Origin: Pseudorhizobium pelagicum
Lineage (GTDB): Bacteria; Pseudomonadota; Alphaproteobacteria; Rhizobiales; Rhizobiaceae
Assembly: GCA_000722615.1 (NCBI GenBank)
Contig: JOKI01000009.1
Coordinates: 62,001 to 126,000, forward strand
DNA: 64,000 nucleotides
Reading direction: 5' to 3'
The notes beneath the pieces are model-generated. The model did not search any database, was not told the DNA's origin, and worked only from the letters and a program-made list of their open reading frames with translations. Made by a program: the position numbers and the translations under genes. Below are positions 25,033 through 37,364 of this stretch, in pieces (within the stretch, counting starts at the first letter, position 1; each line of letters opens with the position of its first letter).

Positions 25033-25974
25033 TCATCTGCTTCCGGTACGCAGCCGGTTGTGAACGGCGACGGCCGCGACCTCCCCGTGCGCCATGGCGA
25101 CACCGATCTGGTTCAGGCCCGTCACCACATCTCCAACGCCGAAGCAACCCTCGACATTGGTTTCCTGATGCGCTCCGGTGTTGATGCGACCGTCCTCCTC
25201 GAGCCGGACCCCGAGCTGTGCCGCCACCTGCGAACGGGGCCTGACGCCGAGCGCGGCATAGACGACGACTCCCTTGAACAGCTTACCTTTGCCAAACATC
25301 ATGTCCATGTCGTCTTCGCCCGTCTTTGTGAACGACGAAAGAGGTTCCACGACGACCTCGATGTTCTCTTCCCGCAAGGCAGCCTGCGTCTCCTCGTCCC
25401 ACTGCGGCGCCTCGCCCAGCGTGGCGATCGCGATGGTGGGGGTGAAGGCCTTCAGGAAGCGCGCCTCCGCCACCGCACGCATGGTTGCACCGATGACCAC
25501 CGCCGGCCGCCCGGCAATCTCGTAGCCGTCGCAAATCGGGCAGATGCGCAGATATCCCTCCGCCACCAGATCATGGGCATGATCGAGAGGCGGCATGTTG
25601 TCTTCCAGTCCCGTGGCAAAGATGACGTTCTGGCCCAGGACGAGCCGCCCCCTGATATCTGCCTTGAAGAAACCGTCTGCCGTGCGTTCGAACTGCGCAG
25701 CCTCTCCCTCGACCACCGGCACCCCCAGTTCCGCGATCTGCTCGCGCATCCGGGCAAGCAGGTCGCGGCCGATGACGCCGCCGGGAAAGCCGGGATGATT
25801 GTAGGAACGCGGGATGAGGCGCGCCCGGCTGCGCCCGCCGTCGACCAGCAGGGTCTTCCGGTTCATCCGCGCCAGGTAGATCGCAGCCGTCATTCCACCC
25901 GGACCGCCGCCCAGGATGATACAGTCGAACGGACTGTCGGAAACGGCGAGCTCGTCCGAGCCTCTGCCAAGCAT
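25033..25974 (-). CDS. Thioredoxin-reductase-like NAD(P)/FAD oxidoreductase
   Basis: A 313-residue low-molecular-weight disulfide reductase relative. It has an FAD fold ([20 protein letters not shown]), the redox-active pair in [11 protein letters not shown], an NADPH fold ([18 protein letters not shown]) and the FAD motif [31 protein letters not shown]. True thioredoxin reductases usually carry CATC. ATG 25974 follows GGAGACC; the open frame extends further but without homology. No thioredoxin gene is adjacent, so its partner is unknown. Confidence 0.85.
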   Translation of the reverse strand: MLGRGSDELAVSDSPFDCIILGGGPGGMTAAIYLARMNRKTLLVDGGRSRARLIPRSYNHPGFPGGVIGRDLLARMREQIAELGVPVVEGEAAQFERTADGFFKADIRGRLVLGQNVIFATGLEDNMPPLDHAHDLVAEGYLRICPICDGYEIAGRPAVVIGATMRAVAEARFLKAFTPTIAIATLGEAPQWDEETQAALREENIEVVVEPLSSFTKTGEDDMDMMFGKGKLFKGVVVYAALGVRPRSQVAAQLGVRLEEDGRINTGAHQETNVEGCFGVGDVVTGLNQIGVAMAHGEVAAVAVHNRLRTGSR

Positions 25975-26013
25975 GTGTGGTCTCCTCGGATTCGATCGTC
26001 GGCAAGCGCCGTT

Positions 26014-26039
26014 AACGAGGGGAGACGGCCGGAAGTTCC
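26014..26039 (-). promoter_or_regulatory. EcfG-type promoter for the flavoprotein gene
   Basis: On the minus strand GGAAC (26039-26035), 18 bases ending in C, GTT (26016-26014); 39 bp upstream of ATG 25974. Confidence 0.72.
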
Positions 26040-26197
26040 AGCTCGGCGGCACGCCTGCGGCATCTCTGCATGAAGTCGCCTCGCACCACCCATCGCCGGA
26101 CGGATTTTCCAAGCGACAGACCAGCTTTAGGGCAACATGCCTATTATGTCGGCAGATCCTCTGCTAGTCCACGGTCTCCAGCACCGCGACAGGGTCC

Positions 26198-27379
26198 ATG
26201 TCCTTTCTCCGACGCCTCAATCCATCGATCGTCCCCGTAAGCCCTGCCGAGCGTATCCGCGCCTCCGTCGGCGCGCTGCTCGGCATTCTGCTGACCGGTC
26301 TGCTGAGCCGGATGGCGCTCGGCGACAGCGGCGCCTTCCCGCTTCTGATCGCGCCCATGGGAGCTTCCGCCGTCCTCCTGTTTGCCGCCCCAAGCAGCCC
26401 CCTGGCGCAGCCGTGGTCGATCCTCGGGGGCAACATCGTCTCGGCGACCGTTGGCGTCACCTGTGCGCTGCTGATCGAGGATCCGGTGATTGCCGCCAGC
26501 ACCGCGATCGCCGTGTCCATCGGGCTGATGCTGCTGCTCAACTGCCTGCATCCGCCAAGCGGGGCCGTCGCGCTGACCGCCGTGCTCGCCGGCGCCAGCA
26601 TCCAGGAATGGGGCTACTGGTTCGTGCTCTCGCCGGTCGGCCTCAACACGGTCCTGCTGCTGGCCAGCGCCTACGCCTTCAACAACGCCACCGGCCGCCG
26701 CTATCCGCATCTGGCACCTGCCGTATCGCCCTCTGCTTCCGCCGCCGGCCAGGCAGCGTCGAGCCGTCCGCTCGGCGTCGTTCCAGAAGACCTGCGTGCC
26801 GTGCTGGAGCAGTATGACGAAGTGGTGAACGTCAGCCCCGAAGACCTGGATGCGCTTCTGCATGCCGCGCAGATCCGTGCCTATGAACGCCGCTCCGGCG
26901 AGATCACCTGCGAGCAGATCATGTCCCGTGATGTCGTCACCATTGCACCGCAGACGAGCCTGCGCCGGGCGTGGCAGCAGCTGATGCGGGGACCGCACAA
27001 GGCGCTTCCGGTGGTGGACGCGGACGGCCAGCTCGTGGGGATCGTCACGCAGACCGACTTCATGCGCATGTCCGTGTTGAACGAGCACGGAGCCTTGAGC
27101 CTGCGCGCCAGGGCGGGGCGCATACTCCCGGGCAAGGGTGCCCCGCGCAGTGTTGCGGACGTCATGACGCGGCGCGTTCAATCGGCACTGCCGGAAACGA
27201 TGATCGCCAAGCTCGTGCCGCCCATGGCTGACATGGGCCTGCATCACATGCCTGTCGTCAATCACTGCAATCATGTCGTCGGCATCATCACGCAGTCGGA
27301 TCTCATTGCGGCGCTTTTCCAAAGCCAGCGGACGCCTTTCGCACCCGACGGAACCACAACCGTTGTCGCAGCTGGATAG
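26198..27379 (+). CDS. HPP-family membrane protein with tandem CBS domains
   Basis: A 393-residue protein. Residues 20-175 are the HPP domain of four or so helices with the name-giving LHPPSGAVALTAVL. After a linker come two CBS domains (SGEITCEQIMSRDVVTIAPQTSLRRAWQQL... and SVADVMTRRVQSALPETMIAKLVPPM), which typically sense adenine nucleotides. HPP proteins have been linked to nitrite transport in plastids and cyanobacteria; whether that holds here is unknown. It diverges from the flavoprotein gene. No EcfG promoter is seen on its own side. Confidence 0.85.
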   Translation: MSFLRRLNPSIVPVSPAERIRASVGALLGILLTGLLSRMALGDSGAFPLLIAPMGASAVLLFAAPSSPLAQPWSILGGNIVSATVGVTCALLIEDPVIAASTAIAVSIGLMLLLNCLHPPSGAVALTAVLAGASIQEWGYWFVLSPVGLNTVLLLASAYAFNNATGRRYPHLAPAVSPSASAAGQAASSRPLGVVPEDLRAVLEQYDEVVNVSPEDLDALLHAAQIRAYERRSGEITCEQIMSRDVVTIAPQTSLRRAWQQLMRGPHKALPVVDADGQLVGIVTQTDFMRMSVLNEHGALSLRARAGRILPGKGAPRSVADVMTRRVQSALPETMIAKLVPPMADMGLHHMPVVNHCNHVVGIITQSDLIAALFQSQRTPFAPDGTTTVVAAG

Positions 27380-27515
27380 GGCCCGCCAAGGCAGGTCCCA
27401 GCAGTTTACCAAGGACTAAAATTATTGCTGCTCATAGTTGAATGCAGCGCAACATCGGTCCAGAATGGCGCATCGCTTAAGGAAGCTACTCTTAGGAAGC
27501 GAGTTAGGGGGTGCC

Positions 27516-27725
27516 ATGCGAAACAAACTTGCGGCCATGGCAAATACGCTTGCTCAGGATGACACGGTGGACAGCGACGAGATTGCCGCTGCCATCGACT
27601 ATATGGAAATGAAGATCCGCACTGCAGAGGCTCGCCACGAGCCTGTACCCTTCGTCGCCTTCAGAACCAGAACAATCCTGACGATTGCCCTGAAGCTGCG
27701 CCGGGAGTCGGGCCTCTCCCTGTGA
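27516..27725 (+). CDS. Small hypothetical protein
   Basis: A 69-residue soluble protein beginning MRNKLAAMANTLAQDDTVDS with a basic C terminus. ATG 27516 is preceded by TTAGGGGGTGCC, the best ribosome site; ATGs at 27438 and 27465 would give 95 or 86 residues. No domain is recognised. Confidence 0.55.
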   Translation: MRNKLAAMANTLAQDDTVDSDEIAAAIDYMEMKIRTAEARHEPVPFVAFRTRTILTIALKLRRESGLSL

Positions 27726-27857
27726 GGCGACCGCCACCGCGGGACCGATGAGCCGGTCCTGTCGCGCGACATGCTCACGGAAGGCACTGCCGAAGAGCCG
27801 TCCGTGGTCCTTCGGCCGTGCGAACTGCACCCCCACCCTCCATTGGTCGACGCTCGC

Positions 27858-27882
27858 GGAACCTTCCGGCACCTCTGCGGTT
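27858..27882 (+). promoter_or_regulatory. EcfG-type promoter for the DUF421 gene
   Basis: GGAAC (27858-27862), 17 bases, GTT (27880-27882), 26 bp upstream of GTG 27909. A short leader supports the GTG start. Confidence 0.7.
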
Positions 27883-27908
27883 CCCGTTGCTTGAATGGAG
27901 GGAAGTCC

Positions 27909-28394
27909 GTGGACTGGAGTGAACTATTTTTCCAAGGGTGGTCAGGCATCATCCGAACCTTGATCGTCGGGACGCTCGCCTATGTGGTGCTGGTCCTGTT
28001 CGTGCGCATCTCGGGCAAGCGGACACTGGCCAAGATGAATGCCTTTGACCTGGTGGTGACCGTTGCCCTTGGCTCCACCCTGTCGGCCGTCCTGCTCCAG
28101 GAAGCGATTGCGCTGGCGGAAGGCGCCACCGCACTCGGCCTTCTCATCGCGCTCCAGTATCTCGTCACCTTTCTGTCGGTGCGATCCAAGGACTTCGCCA
28201 AGCTGGTGCGGTCGCAACCGACACTGCTGGCCCGCAGCGGAAGCTACTGCAGCGCCGCCCTCCTCGACCAGCGGCTGACCGAAGACGAGGTCCTCTCCGC
28301 CGTGCGCTCGCAGGGCCTCGATGACCTCGACCAGGTGGAAGCGGTGATCCTCGAAAGCGACGGTTCCCTCAGCGTCATTCCACGCAAGGGGTGA
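27909..28394 (+). CDS. DUF421/YetF-like membrane protein
   Basis: A 161-residue inner-membrane protein with three predicted helices at residues 10-75 and a cytoplasmic C-terminal domain. LFVRISGKRTLAKMNAFDLVVTVALGSTLS is the YetF/YcaP hallmark. The C-terminal part (LTEDEVLSAVRSQGLDDLDQVEAVILESDGSLSVIPRK) matches the family's small domain. GTG 27909 follows GAGGGAAG and is favoured by the promoter just upstream. In spore formers relatives affect spore or envelope properties; the role in rhizobia is unknown. Confidence 0.85.
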   Translation: MDWSELFFQGWSGIIRTLIVGTLAYVVLVLFVRISGKRTLAKMNAFDLVVTVALGSTLSAVLLQEAIALAEGATALGLLIALQYLVTFLSVRSKDFAKLVRSQPTLLARSGSYCSAALLDQRLTEDEVLSAVRSQGLDDLDQVEAVILESDGSLSVIPRKG

Positions 28395-28558
28395 TCGTCA
28401 GGGCGACATCAGTGGCGCCCGTGGCACAGGCGCACAACCTCAAAATCGCCCTACCGATCGTCGTACCTGGTGGCAGGTCCCCGGGTGAGGCCCTGGCCCG
28501 CCAATATTGATGATGCGGAAGATGATCCGCCCTTCAGCGGACGAGCCGCCGCTCATGC

Positions 28559-28660
28559 CTATTTATAGATCGGCGTCGTCGTTGGCGGTTCATAATAGGA
28601 AGGCTCGGTGGTGGCACAGCCGACCAGGGTGACGACGGCGAACAGGATGATAAGTCTCAC
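28559..28660 (-). CDS. 33-residue lipoprotein
   Basis: A tiny ORF with GTG start at 28660 and GGAGAG six bases before it. The product MRLIILFAVVTLVGCATTEP then SYYEPPTTTPIYK has a clean signal peptide with lipobox LVGC, leaving a mature lipopeptide of about 20 residues rich in Pro, Thr and Tyr. Small entericidin-like lipoproteins of this sort are often missed. Function is unknown. Confidence 0.6.
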   Translation of the reverse strand: MRLIILFAVVTLVGCATTEPSYYEPPTTTPIYK

Positions 28661-28803
28661 GGAATTCTCTCCATATTTATGTCTGGCTGGTGTCGGTTGA
28701 AAAGGTGGTCTTGATGCTCTTGCCGTCTCGTAACGGGCGGCCGTGATCGACGGCTAAGTGGCATGGGCCGGCTTAGGGGGCCCCGCCCCCCAAGCATCAA
28801 GCA

Positions 28804-29766
28804 TCAGTCATCGTCATCGTGGTCATGCCCGTTTCCGTGGCCATGTCCGTGGCCCTTACCATGTCCCTGTCCATGGCCTTTGCCATTCCCGGGACCGTTC
28901 CCGTTCCCGTTCCCGGGACCGTTGCCATTGCCTTTTCCGTTGCCACTGTTTCCAGCATTGTCGGCCCGGTCGCTGCTGTTGCCGCCGGCATTGCCGAGGC
29001 CCTGGCCCTCATTGCCCTGGCTGAAGCCGCTTTCATTGAAGCTGTTTTCGCCACCACTGCTCTCGCCCGCGACGCCGTTGGTACCGACATCTTCGCTTTG
29101 TGCGCTCTGGTCGCCGAAGGCGCTGAGCCCGAGGTCGGCTCCGAGCGGAGCGGCCTGATTGACCGCCGGAACATTGGCGCGAGTCGGCTCCACCGAGGTG
29201 ACCGAAGGCGTGGCATCGACGCCTGCAACCGACATGGTCTGGTTCTGGTCCACCGTTGCCTGCTGGCCCGGCCCCACATCGGCGCTTTCCCCACCTGTGA
29301 AGGAAGACACCTGCACCAAGCCGCTCTCGACAGAGACGGAGGCATCCTGCGGCGTCACCGTGACAGTAAAGGTCGTTCCCTTCACCACGGCCGCCAGGAA
29401 GGGCGTGTGAACATAGGTATGGGGACTGCTGCGCTTCTCAATATCGAGGGCAATCTCCCCGGTCTGCTGAACAACTTCCGTCTTGCGCGAGAACAGGCCT
29501 TCATGCGTGACCACCGAGCCCAGGGTATTGGGGCTGAGCGATAGGCTCTCTTCGCCCCTGGTCAGCGTCACCCGGCCGCGCGGACCGGTGGAGATCCATG
29601 CCTTGCTCGGGATCACCGTGCCGACAGCAACAGCGTCCCAGGTCGTCTTGTCGATCGTATAACTGACCTGGGTGGTGGTCTTGGCCACGAGCCAGTCCTT
29701 TGCGATGGCGATGGTAGGACAAAGGGAGAGGACGAAGAGAAGGACAAGAGAGCGAACGTAGTGCAT
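28804..29766 (-). CDS. FecR-domain secreted protein with Gly/Asn/His-rich acidic tail
   Basis: A 320-residue exported protein. Signal peptide 1-22, then a FecR-type beta domain at about 48-170 (GTVIPSKAWISTGPRGRVTLTRGEESLSLSPNT, HTPFLAAVVKGTTFTV). After a polar linker the tail from 275 is an array of Gly-Asn and Gly-His dipeptides ending in His-Asp-His and four Asp. No FecI sigma factor or FecA receptor lies nearby, so it is not a classical anti-sigma regulator. The tail could bind divalent metals. AGGAG precedes the ATG. The first residues downstream of the gene are GC-rich. Confidence 0.8.
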   Translation of the reverse strand: MHYVRSLVLLFVLSLCPTIAIAKDWLVAKTTTQVSYTIDKTTWDAVAVGTVIPSKAWISTGPRGRVTLTRGEESLSLSPNTLGSVVTHEGLFSRKTEVVQQTGEIALDIEKRSSPHTYVHTPFLAAVVKGTTFTVTVTPQDASVSVESGLVQVSSFTGGESADVGPGQQATVDQNQTMSVAGVDATPSVTSVEPTRANVPAVNQAAPLGADLGLSAFGDQSAQSEDVGTNGVAGESSGGENSFNESGFSQGNEGQGLGNAGGNSSDRADNAGNSGNGKGNGNGPGNGNGNGPGNGKGHGQGHGKGHGHGHGNGHDHDDDD

Positions 29767-30078
29767 GAAAACTCCTATTAATGAATGCTACTTTACAAGC
29801 TCCACATTTAAGAATCTCTTGATTTACGAAATTGTATTTTATCAAATGTGATAGCCGCCCAGCTTTCACGTCCCCAGCGCCTGCATCTGCCGCTGAAGAC
29901 GCAGGCGACATTGCCCACTGAAAAGAAAAACCACCGCAGGAAGCTCCGGCTTCATGCGCAGCGATTTGGGCAGATCGCTCTGGAGCAGAGCACACGCAAC
30001 CCATCGTCAACCAGGAGGCTGGCACCCATGTGTCAGGTGAAAAACCTTAGATATGTGCCTGGGACTGTATGGGAAAAA
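29767..30078. other. Intergenic region between fecR-like gene and tRNA
   Basis: These 312 bases hold no convincing gene. The part next to the FecR-domain gene is markedly AT-rich (29800-29850) and probably contains its promoter. A short open frame on the plus strand (29848-30084) runs into the tRNA and has no ribosome site, so I do not call it. Confidence 0.6.
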
Positions 30079-30155
30079 TGGTAGCGGGAGAGGGACTCGA
30101 ACCCCCGACACGCGGATTATGATTCCGCTGCTCTAACCACCTGAGCTACCCCGCC
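30079..30155 (-). tRNA. tRNA with CAU anticodon, probably elongator tRNA-Met
   Basis: A full cloverleaf is readable on the minus strand: acceptor GGCGGGG, TAGC D-stem start, anticodon stem GCGGA / TCCGC around the loop ATCATAA (anticodon CAU), a TTCGAGT T-loop, and an encoded CCA end. The acceptor stem lacks the C1:A72 mismatch of initiator tRNA. A CAU tRNA could also be the lysidine-modified tRNA-Ile2; tilS, the modifying enzyme, is in this window but not adjacent. Confidence 0.92.
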
Positions 30156-30300
30156 ACACGGAAAACCTGCCTTGAATTTCAGCGTGCTGAAGGGCGGGCC
30201 CGTTTGGATGTGCGGCTTATAAAACCCGCGTCGTGGCAGTGTCAAGCGCGGTCTTTTCAATTTCACGAATGAAAACCCGCGCCTGCCGCCCGTGCACAGG

Positions 30301-31497
30301 TCAGGCGGCGACGGGTGTGGAAAGCAGGGCCTTCAGCGCGGCTTCCGCTTCCGGTGCCCGTTCTGACCGTTCGATGAAGCCACCGCCCCAGACGCGGGAA
30401 TCGGGGCCTTCCGCCGAATAGAGGACGCAGGCCTGGCCGGGTGCCACGCCGGCTTCGCCGATCGTCAGGTCGACATAGACACCCCGGTCGTCGCAGCGCA
30501 GCGTTACCGGCGTCGGCGGACGCGTGGAGCGCACCTTGGCAAAGCAGGAGAAGCCGCCGGCAGCATCGTCCTCGAGCGAACCATCGCCCAGCCAGTTTAC
30601 GTCGCGCAGGTAGACGCGCCGCGTATCCAGCGCCTCCTTCGGCCCGACGATGACCCGGCGTCCGCGGGCATCGAGATAGACCACGTAGAGCGGATCGCCG
30701 GTCGCCACGCCGATACCGCGGCGCTGGCCGATCGTATAGTGCAGGATGCCCTCGTGCTGTCCGAGCACGCGCCCGTCCATATGGACGATGTCGCCGCCGA
30801 GCGCCGAGTTGGGTCGGACCTTGTTGATGATGTCCGTATAGCGCCCCTGCGGCACGAAGCAGATGTCCTGGCTGTCGGCCTTCTTGGCGACGACGAGGCC
30901 CATGTCCTCGGCAAGCGCCCTCACCTCTGCCTTCGACATGCCGCCGAGCGGAAAGCGCAGGTAGTCGATCTGTTCCTGCGTCGTGGCAAACAGGAACCAG
31001 CTCTGGTCGCGGTCGCTGTCGATCGGCCGGTAGAGCGCGCGGCGGCCGGGATTGCCGGGGATCGGGTTCGGCCGCGAGCGGATGTAGTGGCCGGTCGCCA
31101 GCGCGTCGGCGCCGAGTTCCTTCGCCGTCGCCAGCAGGTCGGCGAACTTGACGGTCTGGTTGCAGGCGACGCATGGAATCGGAGTCTCGCCCATCGCATA
31201 GGCCTCGGCGAACGGGTTGATCACCGCATCGCGAAAACGCTTCTCGTAGTCGAGCACGTAATGGGGAATGCCGAGCGTCTCGGAGACGCGGCGGGCATCG
31301 TCGATGTCCTGGCCGGCACAGCAGGAGCCGGCGCGATGAACGGCCGCGCCATGGTCGTAGAGCTGCAGCGTGATGCCGAGCACGTCATAGCCCTGGCGCT
31401 TCAGGAGCCCCGCCACAACGGAGGAATCCACGCCGCCCGACATGGCGACGACGATGCGCGTGTCTTCCGGCCTCTTGTCAAAATCCAGCGTATTCAC
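30301..31497 (-). CDS. mnmA: tRNA-specific 2-thiouridylase
   Basis: A 398-residue enzyme that puts sulfur on U34 of Lys, Glu and Gln tRNAs. It has the PP-loop SGGVDSS (residues 20-26), a catalytic cysteine in [11 protein letters not shown] and a second in the later conserved region, GHYIRSRPN, and [13 protein letters not shown] 31497 is chosen: GAGAGAG lies upstream and the product then begins [14 protein letters not shown], as in relatives. The longer frame to 31689 adds an unrelated lead. Confidence 0.95.
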   Translation of the reverse strand: MNTLDFDKRPEDTRIVVAMSGGVDSSVVAGLLKRQGYDVLGITLQLYDHGAAVHRAGSCCAGQDIDDARRVSETLGIPHYVLDYEKRFRDAVINPFAEAYAMGETPIPCVACNQTVKFADLLATAKELGADALATGHYIRSRPNPIPGNPGRRALYRPIDSDRDQSWFLFATTQEQIDYLRFPLGGMSKAEVRALAEDMGLVVAKKADSQDICFVPQGRYTDIINKVRPNSALGGDIVHMDGRVLGQHEGILHYTIGQRRGIGVATGDPLYVVYLDARGRRVIVGPKEALDTRRVYLRDVNWLGDGSLEDDAAGGFSCFAKVRSTRPPTPVTLRCDDRGVYVDLTIGEAGVAPGQACVLYSAEGPDSRVWGGGFIERSERAPEAEAALKALLSTPVAA

Positions 31498-31630
31498 AGG
31501 AACTCTCTCAGTCGCTCGGGCGCCGGCCTGCATGAAAGCGGCGGCATTGCCTGGGGCGGGTTCGGCCGCGCCAGGCTGTTCTTGCCCCGGATATAGAAAG
31601 GATTGGCCGCCCGTGCAAGCGCGGCTGTTC

Positions 31631-32758
31631 TCACAGTGTCGGCGCGGTCGCCTGTGAAGCCTCCGCGGCCACCGCCTGCCCCCTCGCATCGGTCGATCCC
31701 TCGGCGCGCACCTTCGGCAGGCCGGACGGATAGGTCTGCTGGATGAAGTCGATCAGCTTCTCGCGCACCTCGCAGCGCAGGTCGAACGCACGCCCCGCAT
31801 TGCTGGCGGAAACGAGGATGCGGACCTCCATGACGCTTTCCTTGAAATCGGTGACGGCGACGTTGACGACATCGCGGTCCCAGAGCGCCGAATTGGCTGC
31901 GATCTCCTCCACCTTGCGGCGGACCTCGGCCACCGGCACGCTGTAGTCCAGGTAGATGATCACCGTGCCGATCAGCGCCGACCCTTCGCGCGTCCAGTTC
32001 TGGAACGGCGTTTCGATGAAGTAGCCGAGCGGCAGGATGAGGCGGCGCCAGTCCCAGAGCTTGACGACGACATAGGTGGAGGTGATCTCTTCGACATTGC
32101 CCCACTCCCCTTCGACCAGCAGCGCATCGTCGATGCGGATCGGCTGCGTGATCGCCAGCTGGATGCCGGCAAAGAGGTTCTTGAGCACCGGCTGCAGCGC
32201 CAAGCCGAGAACGATACCGGCGACACCGGCAGAGGCCATCAGCGACACGCCGTACTGGCGAACGCCCGGAAAACTCATCAGCGCCGCCGAAATGGTGAAG
32301 GCGATGATGACGGTCACCGCGACCCGCTCCAGGATCCGCGACTGCGTCACATGCTTGCGGGCCAGCAGATTGTCTTCCGCGTCGAGCTTGAAGCGCCTGA
32401 GGTAGACCGTCGTCCAGATATGCAGGGCGGTGCGCGCCATCCAGCCGATCACCACGATGAAGCAGAGAAGCAGGATGTGCCGCAGCACGCTCTCCGCGTT
32501 TGCGCTCAAGGGCGCCACCACGACGCCAAGCGACAGTGTCCAGGTCAGGATCGCCAGCCTCACAGGCCGCCGCGTGCGCTGCACGAGGGAGCGCCAGAAA
32601 AGGTCACGCTTCTCCGCCAACCGGGTCGAGATCCTGAAGACGATCTTGTGGATGAGCAGCCCGAGCACGAACGACAGGAGCAGGATCAGCATGCTCAGGA
32701 TCGGGTCGGGCACCCAGCGGATGAATGCGTGGATATATTGTTCCAGTCGTGCTTCCAT
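31631..32758 (-). CDS. MscS-family mechanosensitive channel
   Basis: A 375-residue inner-membrane protein. Several hydrophobic helices precede the pore helix [32 protein letters not shown], the MscS hallmark of Ala/Gly packing. The soluble beta domain then has [44 protein letters not shown]. It would vent ions on hypo-osmotic shock or serve as a small-conductance channel. A TAGG-like site precedes ATG 32758. A 22-residue tail is Ala/Glu rich. Confidence 0.88.
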   Translation of the reverse strand: MEARLEQYIHAFIRWVPDPILSMLILLLSFVLGLLIHKIVFRISTRLAEKRDLFWRSLVQRTRRPVRLAILTWTLSLGVVVAPLSANAESVLRHILLLCFIVVIGWMARTALHIWTTVYLRRFKLDAEDNLLARKHVTQSRILERVAVTVIIAFTISAALMSFPGVRQYGVSLMASAGVAGIVLGLALQPVLKNLFAGIQLAITQPIRIDDALLVEGEWGNVEEITSTYVVVKLWDWRRLILPLGYFIETPFQNWTREGSALIGTVIIYLDYSVPVAEVRRKVEEIAANSALWDRDVVNVAVTDFKESVMEVRILVSASNAGRAFDLRCEVREKLIDFIQQTYPSGLPKVRAEGSTDARGQAVAAEASQATAPTL

Positions 32759-32863
32759 GCAGCCTAATGGTAGGGTGCAACGCAGCAGCGAAAAGGCCTG
32801 TTGCAACATTTTCACGCCTGGCGACTTTTGACGTAGCAGCATAACAAGCCAGGGAGGAACAGG

Positions 32864-33295
32864 ATGCGACCGTCGAACGGCTTCGATCTGGAGCGCTTCA
32901 CGCAGGCGCAGGCACCAGTCTACAGGCAGGTGCTGGCCGAATTGCAGCAGGGCGCTAAGCGCTCCCACTGGATGTGGTTCGTCTTTCCGCAGGTGGAAGG
33001 GCTGGGCTCGTCCTCGATGGCCGAGCGATACGCCATCGGCTCGCGCGCCGAAGCCGAAGCCTACCTGCGTCACCCGGTGCTGGGTCCGAGACTTGTCCAA
33101 TGCACGCAGCTGATGCTGCAGCATGAAGGCACGAGCGCGAATGCCATTCTCGGCTCTCCGGACGACATGAAGTTCAGGAGCTGCATGACGCTCTTTGCAG
33201 CCGTCAGCGAAAAGGGCTCGCCTTTCGAGCGAGCCCTTGCTGTGTTCTATGGAGGTCAGCGCGACGAGAAAACAGTCGCGCGCCTTGGGTCTTAG
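32864..33295 (+). CDS. DUF1810 family protein
   Basis: A 143-residue soluble protein with the DUF1810 signatures FTQAQAPVYRQVLAELQQGAKRSHWMWFVFPQ and AERYAIGSRAEAEAYLRHPVLGPRL. GGGAGGAAC serves as the ribosome site. Its stop overlaps the end of the convergent Tim44-like gene by four bases. The biochemical function of the family is not established. Confidence 0.9.
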   Translation: MRPSNGFDLERFTQAQAPVYRQVLAELQQGAKRSHWMWFVFPQVEGLGSSSMAERYAIGSRAEAEAYLRHPVLGPRLVQCTQLMLQHEGTSANAILGSPDDMKFRSCMTLFAAVSEKGSPFERALAVFYGGQRDEKTVARLGS

Positions 33296-34296
33296 GCGGT
33301 CTGGATCGCCGAGAGCTTCCACTCCTGGGTCGGCTTGCGCACGAAGGTCCACAGTTCGACGGTCTCCGTGGCAACATCCGGATCGCCCTTCGTCACCGCA
33401 CCGGTATCCCGGTCACGCATGACGTCGATGCTCGAGTAGCGCATCGCGACGGTGGCATATTCCATGCCGTTTTCGCGCCATGCCTCGGAGAGGTCGCCCT
33501 GCAGCAGCGCCACGTCGCGAACCTCGTTTTTGAGGCCGTTGGTGGCGTTCTCGCCCAGTTCCTCGGCAAGATAGGACATGGCTTCCGGCGTGGTGATCGC
33601 CCGCAAGGCCGCGTAGTCCTCGGCGGCATAGGCCGCCTGAACCTGCTCCAGAAGCTTCTCGAAAAGCGCGAAGTCGCGGCTGGTCACGCCGATCTCGTCG
33701 GTGGCATCGGATGCCTGGCGGGGCGCGGATGCGGCACCTGCGGCAGCGCCGCCGCTGAGCGAACCCATCTTCGGGATCTGGAACGACGAGCCGCGCTGCT
33801 GCTGCGGCGCCTCATAGGCGTTGCGCGCACTCGTTCCGGCAGGGCCGTTGGCCGTCTGCTGACGGCGTGCGAAGAAGCGCATGGCGAGCATGGCAAGACC
33901 CGCGATCAATGCGATCTGCAGCAGCATGCCGAGGAAGCCTGCGGCACCGCCGAAGCCAGAGCCCATCAGCATGCCGAAGAGGCCGCCAAGGAAGAGGCCG
34001 CCCAGAAGGCCGCCGGCGAGACCGCCGAAAAGTCCGCGGCTCTGCGGCGCAGCCTGTCCAGCGGCATTCGGCGTCGCGGCATTGCGCTGCGTGCCGGGGG
34101 TCATGGTGCGGTCGACCGGTGCAGCCGGATTCGGCGCAGTCCGGGTAACGGCGGGCGTGTTGAAGGTACGGCTGCCACGGCTGCCAAAACCACCGCCACG
34201 GCGGGCTTCCGCGAAATCGACGGCCGCCAAAGAGAAGGCCATCGCAAGGGCCGCGATGGCAAACACGCTCTTGAAGCGGCGGATGGATGAAAACAT
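33292..34296 (-). CDS. Tim44-like domain protein
   Basis: A 334-residue protein. An N-terminal signal or anchor (FAIAALAMAFSLAAVDFAEA) is followed by a Gly/Arg- and Pro-rich region, a Gly-rich hydrophobic stretch around residue 90-140 that probably spans the membrane, and a C-terminal Tim44-like domain (AYAAEDYAALRAITTPEAMSYLAEEL, VELWTFVRKPTQEWKLSAIQTA). Alphaproteobacterial members are thought to be relatives of the mitochondrial import component, with membrane-associated roles that are not well defined. GAGGAG precedes the ATG. Confidence 0.85.
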   Translation of the reverse strand: MFSSIRRFKSVFAIAALAMAFSLAAVDFAEARRGGGFGSRGSRTFNTPAVTRTAPNPAAPVDRTMTPGTQRNAATPNAAGQAAPQSRGLFGGLAGGLLGGLFLGGLFGMLMGSGFGGAAGFLGMLLQIALIAGLAMLAMRFFARRQQTANGPAGTSARNAYEAPQQQRGSSFQIPKMGSLSGGAAAGAASAPRQASDATDEIGVTSRDFALFEKLLEQVQAAYAAEDYAALRAITTPEAMSYLAEELGENATNGLKNEVRDVALLQGDLSEAWRENGMEYATVAMRYSSIDVMRDRDTGAVTKGDPDVATETVELWTFVRKPTQEWKLSAIQTA

Positions 34297-34450
34297 TCTG
34301 ATCTCCTCACGATCCGCAAGCGCGCGGACTGGGAGGCATATAGCGATTGTTGCCCTACTTTTTAAGAGCGTTTCGGTAACTGGCGCAGAAGTGACCGGTC
34401 ATTTTGTGGTTTTTCTCGGATCGTCAGCCGCGTGCCACAGCCCAAAATGA

Positions 34451-34485
34451 AAGAAGGCCCGGCGCAACTCTGCCGGGCCTTTCTC
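34451..34485 (-). terminator. Intrinsic terminator after serA
   Basis: AAGGCCCGGC (34454-34463) and GCCGGGCCTT (34472-34481) form a perfect 10-bp stem with T-rich flanks on both strands. It starts 19 bp after the serA stop. Confidence 0.88.
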
Positions 34486-34503
34486 TTGTCCTTGAAAAAC
34501 GGA

Positions 34504-36099
<1,596 letters not shown>

Positions 36100-36185
36100 G
36101 TGAGGCCTCCTGAATAGGTTCAACGGTAAGATATGGGATGATGTGCCGGCTCCGCCTCTTGCGACGGAGCCTCATGCAGCAGCGA

Positions 36186-37364
<1,179 letters not shown>

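Noticed and set aside
28804..28945. Short repeated units that at first look like a CRISPR or satellite array
   Set aside because: They are the codons for the Gly-Asn/Gly-His tail of the FecR-domain protein, in frame, with no unique spacers.
30079..30155. Initiator tRNA-fMet
   Set aside because: The acceptor stem is paired at its first position, unlike the C1:A72 mismatch of initiators, so an elongator is preferred.
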